Shown: positions 11,427 to 21,454 of the stretch, piece after piece | Layout of the letters: each line of letters opens with the position of its first letter | How positions within the stretch are numbered: the stretch's first letter is position 1 | DNA from: Carnegiea gigantea | Taxonomy: Eukaryota > Streptophyta > Magnoliopsida > Caryophyllales > Cactaceae | DNA length: 64,000 nucleotides | Reading direction: 5' to 3' | Assembly (NCBI GenBank): GCA_029747015.1 | Contig: JAKOGI010000006.1 | Coordinates: forward strand, 901,001-965,000 | The notes under the pieces: model-generated | The model's input: the letters and a program-made list of their open reading frames with translations, nothing else | Told to the model about the DNA's origin: nothing | The model's database searches: none | Made by a program: the position numbers and the translations under genes

Positions 11427-12131
11427 TATAGGCATTAAAAATTTATTCGTGTAGTACCAAAATTAAATTAAATTAATTAATTGGGCAAACCTTTTAAATT
11501 AATTTAATCATGCCCAAAGACTCACAAATCAAGCCCAAAAGACTCGCAAGTCAAGCCCAAGATGAAGTTCAAATGACTTCCAAGTCCATGCTCAGTCAAA
11601 ATTCAAGTCAAAACCCAAGTCGAGGCTCAAGATGACTACCAAGTTAAGTCACAACCTAAAGGCCGAACGACGTCAAAGTCAAGACGCGGTCAAAGTCAAA
11701 GTCAAAGTCAAAATCAAAGGTCAAAGTCAAAGGTCAAGACCTATATTGACTCACAAGTCAAACGTCAAAACGACTCTCAAGTCAGCGTCCGGTCAAAGCT
11801 CGAGGCGACTTCCAAGTCAATGCTCGGCCAAAACCCGGGAGACTCGCAAGTCAAAGTCAAAGTCAAAGTTAAAGTCAATCAAAGCAGTCTAGGGTGAGGC
11901 ATGATTGAAAGGCCCAAAACCCAAGTTAAGGCCCAAAACACAAGTCAAGACCTTTGGCTTTCATGGGGGAGACTTTCCTATAAATAGGCCCCTACCTCCT
12001 TGATTCAAAGGTTGAAAAAAATCCATCCTAAATAGGAGAGAGAATCAGAGAATTATTGCATTAATAGAGATTGTACCTATTCATTCAAATGAATCTATAA
12101 AAATTCAATCTTTATAATTTTTACGATTACA
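11427..12131 (+). repeat. 5' LTR of the outer element
   Basis: It begins TATAGGCATT (a mutated TGTAGGC) and ends GATTACA. It aligns end to end with 33414-34118, also 705 bp, with scattered differences. It is rich in the hexamer 'gtcaaa' (11690-11735 and 11849-11880). A TATA box (TATAAATA, 11979-11986) precedes the probable transcript start. A 'ttggcacgcccggtgga' sequence directly follows at 12135-12151 and is the likely primer-site region, though I could not assign the tRNA. Confidence 0.8.
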
Positions 12132-12336
12132 AAATTTGGCACGCCCGGTGGAACAATTTCTACCTCTCATCTCTTTCTCTTAAAGATCAAGACTTTCAAG
12201 TCACAAGAACATCTTCTTCAATGAAGGCATGGCTACAAAGAACGTTGTCGTGTAAGCTTCGAGGAAGACGAGCACAAGGTCTCTTTCGCGCATATCCTGT
12301 GGAGCGAGCATCACTTCTAGCAAGTGCGCACGCACA

Positions 12337-14333
12337 ATGAAGACCAGAAGTCTGGCGAAAGCTGCTGCGTTGACTGCTTCTGGGCAAACTGCGTCGCCCC
12401 CATCCAAACTCCAAGACTTGAAGACGCAGCAAAAGGTGTCATCTTGGATGGGTGAAATTCAAAATCTCCAACTTCAATATCCAATCTGCGAGGTTGAAGA
12501 CTACTACAACAGTGACCCTTCTTCGCCCTTGCCAAAGGGGGTGCGCATGTCAGAGATTGAAGTTGAGTCCTTCAAAACTATTGTCATGCCAGCCATGATG
12601 ATAGACACAACCACTCTAGAAGAGGAGATGGCTAACATGAAGGTCATCCTAGAAAACTCACCAGGAACAATGAAGAAAAGGAAAAGTGCGTCAAGCTTCA
12701 AGAAGAAAAGATTGCTAAGTTAATCAGGAAGTTGTAAAAACTGCTAGCTCAATCCTCTACAAAGGACTCAGAAAAAGTGTCCATCCACACTGAAGTCTTT
12801 GACAGCGAGAAGCAGTTGAAGAAAGGCGCTATCCCTAAACATGTCAATTCCTCTGAATCAATGACCATTGAGTAAATCCAAGACTTGATAGCAAATGCTG
12901 TTAAGGCGCAGCTAGCTGAAGGTTCGCGCAGAACTCACCTATACACCAAGCCTTACACTAAGAGGGTTGATACTCTTTGCATGCCCCACGGTTACCAATC
13001 CCCCAAGTTTCAACAATTCGATGGGAAAGGTAATCCAAAATAGCATGTCGCGCACTTTATTGAGACATGCAACAATCCTGAGACTGACGGCGACCTTATG
13101 GTGAACCAGTTCGTCAGGACAATGAAAGGTATTGTGACTGGTGTACCGACTTAGAATCTGAGTCTATTAACAGTTAGGAACAAATGGAGTACGAGTTCCT
13201 CAATAGGTTTTACAGTACTCAGCGCGTTGTCAGCATGACTGAGCTGACAAACATAAAACAATAGAGAGATGAGCCAATTCTTAACTATATCAACTGCTGG
13301 CGCATTTAGCCTCGAGTGCAAGGATCGGCTGTCTGAAGCATCCGCCGTCGAAATGTGCACCCAAGGCATGCACTAGGATTTGCTGTACGCCTATAAATGA
13401 GCAAACCTAGGACTTTTCAAGAATTGGCGACTAAGACGCATGACATGGAGGTGACTATAGCTAGTCATCGCGACAACTCCTTATATTCTACTGAATCAAA
13501 GAAGGACAAAGTTGAATTTGAGAAGGATGTTGACTTTTCTAAGGGCATGACCAAAGACGCGATATCCACCTCTACAAGTCAGCCAATTCGCATTATGGGA
13601 AAGCCAAAATTAGGGGGCAAGAAGAGCTCGTCGTTCAGGGTTACGATAAATAAGCATCCCACACTAAAAGAGCTTCAGAAAAAGAAGCATCCATTTCCTA
13701 ACTCAGATTTGTCAGGCATGCTAGATGACTTACTCGAGAAGGGTGTCATCGAATTGCCCGAGCCAAAGCGCCCAAAATAAGCTGGGAGGACCACCGACCC
13801 AAAATATTGTCGGTACCATGGAATCATTAGCCACCCTCTTGAAAAGTATGTTACACTCAATGAGCGTATCATGGAATTGGCTAGGGAAGGAAGAATCATT
13901 CTAGATTTGGATGAAATGGCAGAAACTAGCCATGTCATAGTGCAAGAGGCTGATGAGTCAGATTCTGAAATGGATCTCACTAAAGCACCAGAGGCCTCAG
14001 GAGAATACTTCATGAGGAGCTTCTTTGATAGTGCGGCTATCTACATAACCTCATTTTTCGAATTTGACGATGATGAAACAAATGGAGCTGAATCTCCCTC
14101 CTGAAGAAAGTGGTGATGGTAGCATCCAGCCACAACAACAACAGAAAGAAAAGAATGAGAGGACAATTTTAGTCTCGTTCGTCAAGGAAGCAAATGTCGC
14201 AGCAAATCCAACGGCGCCAGTCTTCATGTACATCCCTGAATCCCGTCGCAAGGATGAAGAATTACCATTTTGTGAATGTACAAATCCTAAAAGTGCAACC
14301 AAGGTTGAACGCAAGTTCAATGAAGCAAGTTGA
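12337..14333 (+). pseudogene. Gag-like polyprotein remnant (Ty3/gypsy)
   Basis: The reading begins at an ATG at 12337 (128 open codons), then crosses several stops and frame changes. At about 12980-13400 it resembles plant retrotransposon gag (PF03732-type): 'PKFQQFDGKGNPK' is followed by 'HFIETCNN', then 'LSEASAVEMCTQGM'. A clean 127-codon stretch at 13397-13780 starts MSKPRTFQELATKTHDMEV, a common gag continuation. At 13795-13850 the family motif 'DPKYCRYHG' is present. Frames at 13871-14104 and 14064-14333 continue the acidic C-terminal part. In-frame stops and shifts show that it is dead. Gag would form the virus-like particle. Confidence 0.75.
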
Positions 14334-14354
14334 CCCGTTCTTAAAGGAAATGGT

Positions 14355-15047
14355 GTGCTTCAAGTTCATAGAGCGAACCCAAGCAAATTGACCAAGGCTT
14401 ATCTTCTTGATTTTGTTGCCTCTTCTAAAGGCTCGCTCCAAGAAGAAAGTGAGCTGTCAAAGATGCGCATCAACGCTGGTTTTGATCCTAATGCGCAGAA
14501 GTTGATGAAGAGGTCCAGCTATGACTTCAGCCAGCCAACATCTTTGGGGCATGTGATCGAAGTTAAGCCCTATGGACTTAACAGCACGCAAAGGGTCATA
14601 CAAAGTCAAGGGGGCAACATCGTAACGGCTAAAGTTGGTCTCGGTTACGCACCGCCCCAGCCCGTAAGGATTTTGGGACGATATAAGGACAAGTAAGCCC
14701 TCACGCAATATATCACAGCCAAGGAGGTTGATAATGATGATGGTGACAATGCTAAGACCAACCCAAAAATATCGGTGTTCGATAGGTTGCAGCCGTTAAT
14801 GTCGCGCCAATGCCTTCCTGGCCCTTCTGTGTTTAGCAGGTTGGGAAAGGGCGAAGCCCCGACGCCTTCCGTCTTCCATAGGTTGAAAAAGGGTGAGCAG
14901 CCTAAACCCTCGGTCTTCGCCAGAATCAAGATAGGCAAGACGTCATCAAACTCACCGTCTTCCCAAAAGAAGGATTCAGTGTTCAGCCACCTTGGTGAAC
15001 TAAATGAAATCCAAAGTTCACATTCAAAAAAGAAGACTCCCAAATAA
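14355..15047 (+). pseudogene. Pro-RT linker of gypsy polyprotein, SVFxRL repeats
   Basis: Two frames (14355-14696 and 14775-15047) encode a segment I know from plant gypsy polyproteins, lying between protease and reverse transcriptase: 'YDFSQPTSLG', 'AKVGLGYAPPQPVRI', then repeated SVFxRL motifs (SVFDRL, SVFSRL, SVFHRL, SVFARI and SVFSHL). A stop separates the frames. The RT that should follow is missing; the sequence passes into tandem repeats instead. Confidence 0.7.
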
Positions 15048-15215
15048 GAGGCTAAACTGTTCGCACATTCAAAAAGAAGACTCCTAAACAAGAGAATAAA
15101 CTGTTTGCACATTCAAAAAGAAAACTCCCGAACTAGAGGCTAAACTGTTCGCACATTCCAAAAAGAAGGCTCCTGAACAAAAGTCTAAACTATTCACACA
15201 CATCAAGAAAATGCT
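15015..15215 (+). repeat. Tandem array, about 52-bp unit
   Basis: About four diverged copies of a unit reading 'cacattcaaaaagaagactcc' then 'aaacaagaggctaaactgttcg'. The array begins inside the last SVFxRL frame and continues beyond its stop. Confidence 0.75.
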
Positions 15216-15522
15216 AGCTCCCGAGCAAGAGTATAAAATATTCACTCAAGCCAAATATTTGTACTACTCTTGGCCTGCAAGAGTATAAACTGTAAACGGC
15301 AAAACAAATGAAAAAAGGATGCTTAGTTGAACTACGTAACAACTTGATCTTATTGGGAATTGCAAGTACCCATAAGTACGTAGGCAGCTTTAGCAAATCA
15401 CCAAGTGCAGTCAAAGACATCACGCACAAGGAAAAAAACAAAAGAAAGGGGGGCATGAAAGAGAAGAGATCAAAGACATCACCTTTTTGCCGCCCAGCTG
15501 CTCCTCGTTGCTTATACCGCTT

Positions 15523-15795
15523 TCATATGTATCGGTATTCGTTCAAGGCCCAAGGCTAAGTTGCGAACCGTATCGCAAATAGTTCTTCAAGTCTTCATAC
15601 TACTTTCATGCGTATCGATATCCGTTCAAGGCCCAAGGCCAAGCGGCGAACCGTGTCGCAAGTGGTTCTTTAAGTCTTCATACCACTTTCATGGGTATTG
15701 GTATCCGTTCAAGGCCCAAGGCAAAGTGGCGAACTGTGTCGCAAGTGATTCTTCAAGTCTTCATGCCACTTTCATGCGTATCGGTATCCGGCCTT
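15523..15795 (+). repeat. Tandem array, about 86-bp unit (left part)
   Basis: Three and a half diverged copies of a unit with 'tttcatgcgtatcggtatcc', 'gttcaaggcccaaggc', 'gcgaaccgtgtcgcaag' and 'tggttcttcaagtcttcata'. Copies start at about 15523, 15608, 15694 and 15771. The last is cut by the CACTA element, and the array resumes at 18437. Confidence 0.8.
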
Positions 15796-18436
15796 CACTA
15801 CAAGAAAATTGATTTTTTGTAGCAATTTTATTGTAGCAAATTTAAATTTGCTACAATAATCTAAAAGTAGTAAAATAATTGTAGCATATTTAATATTGCC
15901 ACAAAAAGTTGAGTGTGTTGTGGCAATTAGCCAAAATTGCCACAAAAGACATTTATGTTTTTTTAAAAAGGGGTTAGTTTTAGAGGGAAATTTTTATCTA
16001 GTGAAAAGAATTCCCTCCTTCGTTTTTCTTTAATTTGTATTATGAAAAACATTCAAATGAAATGAGAGAAAAATCACCCAAAATGCCACAAATTCGAGAG
16101 ATAACGTCTGGGTTTTGCAAGAAATCGGTTGGGATTCGGGATTCAGCCGATTAGGGGCGTGCCTTTGCTGTTGTTTGAGTCGAAAATTTGATTAATCCAA
16201 GTAAGTGTTTCTCCCCTCCTAAGCTATTATTATTTTCAAAAATGTTTTTAGCAAATTGATGTTGCATATCAGATTAGGGTTAGCTAAAACTGTTAGAACT
16301 GTCAAGAATTGGATGAAAATGTGTTGCCTGGTGATTTTATACCTGTTTATGGCCAACTGGATTGAATACCCAGACTTTGGTTGCTGCCGTTAACTATGCA
16401 TGTCTCGACTCAGTTTCTAATTTCAGTTTAATAACGCACAGAATCTGTTATGGGCTGTAGTTGTGATTCAATTATACCTTAGTTGGTTCGAATCGGTTTA
16501 TGTGCGATATCGCTACTTGAAAGTAACTTGAATTATGAATATAAATGCTTGAATCGTATCACGCTAAAATTGCTAGAATCGATGTATGTATGTTTTAGTT
16601 AATTCATATCATTTATTAACTTCGAAACGAAAAATGAATGCTTAGAATCGATTTTAGTACATTCAGTAATACATGCCTGAAGGTTTAGTTCGAAGTGAGC
16701 TATGCATGTTTAGAATCAAGTTTAGTATGTTCCGTTATTACATGCTTGTAAGTCTAATTCAAACTGATTCATGCATGTTTAACACCAATTTTAGTAAATT
16801 TAATTAATGCGTGCTTGAAGGGTCGACTTGAATAAGTAACTACGACACGACAAATGATTGCCTAAAGTTGTATTATGCTTTAATGACATAAAAAGGGATT
16901 GAATGATAACATCAATTTAATAAACGGATGCCATGAGACGCATTATGCTTAAAAGGGCCTAAATAGGTTCGATTAGTAATTTTGATGTAAATAACAGATG
17001 TTTGGATTCGCATTATGTCTAAATGACCTAAATGGGTTCGAATAGCAATAGTGATATGATAAACGGAAGCTTAGAATCGTATTAGGCCTAAAATGACTAA
17101 GTTAGCCTAAATAAGCAAGTCGTTTTATGCTTAAATAGAGATTCGATTCTTGTTAAGCTTAAATGGTATAAATAGGCATGCTTAGTAAAACGCTTGAATC
17201 GTATTATATCTAAATGACCATATTAGCCTAAATAGTGAATCGTTTTATGCTTAAATAGAGACTAGACTCATGTTAAGCTTAAATGACATAATTAGGCCGG
17301 CTTAATAACCATGGTGTGATAGACGAACGCCGCGAAACGTAATATGCTTAAATGACGTAATAGGCTAAATGTAACTTAGAGTCAACGAATGAATGCCCGA
17401 ATCAACACCTGCCTATTCAGTTAAATTATGCTTATACAATATCTTTAGACATAGTATTTGGATGATGTTGTTATTTTTTATATGCTTAAATGATGTTATT
17501 TTTTATATGCTTATACAATATCTTTCATATTTGCTTGGAAATCATATCAACGTACATTGTTATTTTTTATATGCAAATATGAACCGGTGCTTATGCTTAT
17601 TTCTTTATTTACTTGGTGTTTCATACAGGCATCCCATTCCAAGAATGATGTTGGACGATCATACGAGGTGAAGAGGACGAGATGGTGAAGATGAAGTCCT
17701 CGTTTAATTTTTCTATTTGTTTTTTTAATTAGTTAGCACACTCTACGTTTATCAAATTTGAGTATTTATGGAATTTATCATTTCTTCATTTATTAGAAAT
17801 TCTAAACAAAGTACACTTATGAAGAATAATGCTATGTGATTCCACTTCTGATAGATGAAATGAATTTTCATTTTTTAGTTTTGTCTTCAACTTCCTTTAT
17901 TTATTTTTATTTGTTAAGTATGTTTATATACATACTTAACTTCATTACCAATTGCAAAAGTTAATTATATCGTTCCAGTACCAATTGCAGTAGTCAATTA
18001 TATCATAACATTTATCCGTAAAATTTAAAATGAATTTCAAATACAAAAAATTGTACAATAGAACACTTATACAATTGTAGTGGCATAATGGGATTGCCAC
18101 TAAATGTGTTCAAATTAGACACCAAAAGACCAATTTGTAGCTAACTATATTGCCACAAATACCATATTTTTGTAGCAAATATATTTTTGTAGCAATATTT
18201 AACTTGCTATAAAGTATGACCTATTGTAGCAATTTGATAGTTGTGGCATATTAAATTTTGCCACAAAAGCTTTATATTTAGTGGAAAACGACAATTTGTC
18301 ACAATAGCCTTTTGTAACACAGTATCTGTGGCAACTTTGTAGCATGTTTTCAAATTGCCACAAAAGGTTATTGTAGCAATATTTGAACATATTGTGGCAA
18401 AACCAAATGCTACAAAAACTAGATTTTCTTGTAGTG
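15796..18436. mobile_element. Non-autonomous CACTA (En/Spm-type) element
   Basis: The 2641-bp element begins CACTACAAGAAAAT and ends with the inverted form ATTTTCTTGTAGTG. This is a 13-14-bp terminal inverted repeat typical of plant CACTA transposons. Both ends carry many copies of TTGTAGCAA, TTGCCACAA and their complements (15825-15960 and 18060-18420), the subterminal transposase-binding type repeats. No transposase is encoded. The middle (about 16500-17400) is a degenerate array of 'atgcttaaat...cctaaatag...gattcg' motifs. It interrupts the 86-bp tandem array of the outer element; the flanking triplets (ctt and tag) do not match, so the usual 3-bp TSD is not preserved. Confidence 0.9.
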
Positions 18437-18560
18437 TAGCGAACCGTCTCGCAAGTGGGTCTTCAAGTCTTCATACCACTTTCGGTATCCGTTTAAGGCC
18501 CATGACCAAGCGGCGAACCATTTCGCAAGTGGTTCTTCAAATGGCTCCTCAACCAACATA
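18437..18560 (+). repeat. Tandem array, about 86-bp unit (right part)
   Basis: Continuation of the array at 15523-15795 on the other side of the CACTA element: 'gcgaaccgtctcgcaagtgg' opens it and one further shortened unit follows. Confidence 0.7.
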
Positions 18561-19540
18561 AGCAACAATACAAGTGTAATGAAAAAAAAAGGGCCTCCGC
18601 ATTCAAAAAAATAGTAAGCATAAGCGACCAAAAAAAAAAAAAACAATCCTCCAGCAAGCGAGCATGACGTCGCGATACGCGAAAAGTGCGACAATAAATG
18701 AATGCGACTTACAACGGCACAAGCAGGCATGCGAAGACTTTTCATACTAATGAAGTGGCTTCCTTCGGACTTATTTCAGTTAAGATTACCACCTTCATTG
18801 CTTATGGTCGTCAAAAGAAATTGACAAGCACTTCAAGACGCAACATTGCAAATTTCAATAAAAGACCAAGTCACAAGTAACCCGGGACTCAGTGGGAAAA
18901 AAAAAATTCTCATTTTTACTAATGATTTGGTCAAAAAAAAAGGAAAAATTCCTTACTTCTTAAGATTGGAACTTGAATTTATTCAAGTTATTCAATCCAC
19001 AAAAAACAGGGGACTTGCTTCCATATTTAGAGGAACACGATCAAGGCTAAGATCCGGCAGTCTTGAACAGCAGCAAGGATACGAGTGCGGAATATCACAA
19101 ACAAACAAGGAGCCAAAAGCAACACCTTAGTGCAACTTGGCTAAATTTTCCATTTAACTAGAGAACTCGATCGAATAGAGAGAAAAAACAGAGGCCAAAA
19201 TTCAATCTTTCCACTCTCCCTCACTCTCCCTCTTGCTTCCTCACACACATACCCAGATTATCTTGGCCACTATTCCATTTTTCTCTTTCTTCATTCCCCC
19301 CAAAATCACGCACAACCGCCTCTGTTTTCTTTTTTTTAAAAAAAATCAGCAACCCCATTAATTTTACAAACCTTGAATAAAGCCCACTCCAATGTGCAAC
19401 CCCATTAATCAGTAACCCCATTAATCAGCAAGCAAAGGTCGTGCTCCCATTTCCATCTTTGAATAGAAAAAATCAGCAAGCATCATGAGTTCTGGCGAGA
19501 ACATCACGCAGTTAGATAACAACGTGCAAAACAGTAAAGA
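18561..19540 (+). other. Non-coding part of the outer element
   Basis: Sequence between the tandem array and the copia insertion. It has short A-runs, and a CT-rich strand at 19200-19300, but no recognised protein. It belongs to the outer element by position and resumes at 30489. Confidence 0.45.
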
Positions 19541-21152
19541 TGTTGAATTCGTGAGTATACAACGACAAGAGGGGGTGAATTGTGGTGTCTGATTTTCGCG
19601 TTGTAAATAACAAACACCCTAGTAGGGGTTGTTCTCAAATGACAAACACCCTGATAGCTTGTTTGCACGGGGTGTTCTCAATTATTGCAGATGCGAAAAT
19701 CACCAAGATAAATGCGGAAAATAAAGCACACACAATTTTTACGTGGAAAACACCTCTAGCCCAACTGAGGTGTGAAAAACCACGACCTACCTCGTGTAGG
19801 ATTTAACCACTTTCACTAACGGGCTTCACACGTTACAAATGTAACACACCTTGTTACAACTTGCAACCACGTAACCTTCTTCCCAAAGACAGGTTACACC
19901 ACGTCCAACCTTCGCAAGATTAGACACGTCCAAGTCCACACGACTAGGACACACTCACTCACTTTTCTGATTCAAGATCAGGGTTACAAACACCTTACAG
20001 GGGGTGCTTCTTACTAAGCAGATGTAAGGTACAATGAAGATCCTATTATGCCAATGGTTTGAAAACTCAAAATCAAACACAGCTTGTCACGGCTTGCTTT
20101 TCAGAATGAAGCTCAAGAATCTTTGAGTGTAAACCGTGTTTTCTGATTTTTTCCTGAATTTTTCAAAAAGCTGTGTTTAAGCAAATTCAACCTGAGTTTT
20201 CTATCTGCTCTTTTCTCGTGTGTTGTGTGTCTACTGGAAGAGAAAAAGCTGAGGTTTTTAAACACAAAAACCAACGGTCATAAGCCACAGAATCAGCTAA
20301 GTATAGAAAACGATTTTCAATCAGGAAATGTTCTCCTACGGCTAGTGATAAAATTTTGCCAAAATATAAGGGATTTGATATCTTAAAAGATAACCCTTAT
20401 CTTCCCATAACCGTGAGGTGGATTCAAAAAAAAAAAAAAAACAACCAGAAATTTTCAGCTTTTGAAACTTTACCATATCCGAAAATATGGTCAAAGGAAG
20501 TTTTGGCAAATCTCCCAAAACTTATTTTCGAAAATCTCCCATAATAGTTTCAAGAAATATCCTTTCCAGAGAAATAGCAGTTTTGAAATTCAAGGAAAGT
20601 AATCTGGAGATCTTAGCCAACTAAAATAAATTTTCAAAGATAACCGGGTGTGGCTACTGCAATTCAGAAACACCCTAGGCACCCTGTTCGCAGGGTTGTT
20701 CGCAACTGGTGTTCTGAAGCACTTAGCGCAAATACCGATTCAAGAGGTGTTTAAAATGATGTTTTCAATATTGGCATATTAACAAGAGTCTAAATAAATA
20801 AAACCTATATACCCAAGACTTCTTGTTTTGAATGTCATCTTGTCCAAGATTTATGGTGCTGCTGTGAACACCAAGGCCACCTTGTTTGCTGGGGTTGTTC
20901 TTTCCATTGCTAGAGTTCAGGAACATGCCTTACAATCAACTGTCGAGATGGTGTTCTTGACTTAATATAGAATCACCAAGTAAAACCTGTTTTGAAGACT
21001 TGTTCTCACATGTAGCAAACCAGTTAGTATAATAAAGAACACAAACACCAGTTAGGCCTGTTTGGAGACCGTGTTTGGAGCAACATTACTAGGACAAATT
21101 TTTACATACACTTGGATTTGTTATCATTAAAACTAAATATAATAACTCAACA
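19541..21152 (-). repeat. 3' LTR of the copia element
   Basis: A 1612-bp LTR, TGTTGA...TCAACA. It is nearly identical to 28878-30483. Differences include an 8-base stretch at about 20500 missing from the other copy. Short open frames such as 19582-19806, present in both LTRs, are on the strand opposite to transcription and probably have no function. Confidence 0.95.
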
Positions 21153-21170
21153 AATTCCCCCTTTTTGATG
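21153..21170 (-). other. Polypurine tract
   Basis: On the minus strand AAAAAGGGGGAATT directly abuts the 3' LTR, preceded by TTTGTCATCATC. This phrase closely matches the highly conserved Sirevirus polypurine-tract region. It primes plus-strand DNA synthesis. Confidence 0.85.
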
Positions 21171-21454
21171 ATGACAAACCAAGTGACCATATTGACAAAA
21201 AAAATTGAATGCTGATAGGGATCCACGTAAGTCAAGGTCCACTTAAGTCAATGCTAGGTTCATTCGTCAATAGGAGGGTTACACTCTTCTTCCCCCTTTT
21301 GGCATCATTAAAAAGCATAAACAACATTATGAATGCAAGAAAAGAAGTATGTAGCAAAAGGGGCAAGAAGCATTAATAATGAGATATTGCATTAAAAAAT
21401 ACAATGCCAAAAACGAAATTAAGAAAGGAGGAGACTAGAGAGCAGCCGATACAA

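Noticed and set aside
11632..11892. 86-codon Lys/Ser-rich frame in the 5' LTR
   Set aside because: It comes from the 'gtcaaa' repeats of the LTR, and the other LTR has a different, shorter frame here.
15523..18560. CRISPR-like spaced repeats
   Set aside because: The repeats are contiguous, diverged tandem units split by a CACTA element; there are no unique equal-length spacers and the context is a plant genome.
19582..19806. 74-codon frame, identical at 28920-29144
   Set aside because: It is antisense within the copia LTRs; the identity reflects LTR identity, not a conserved gene.
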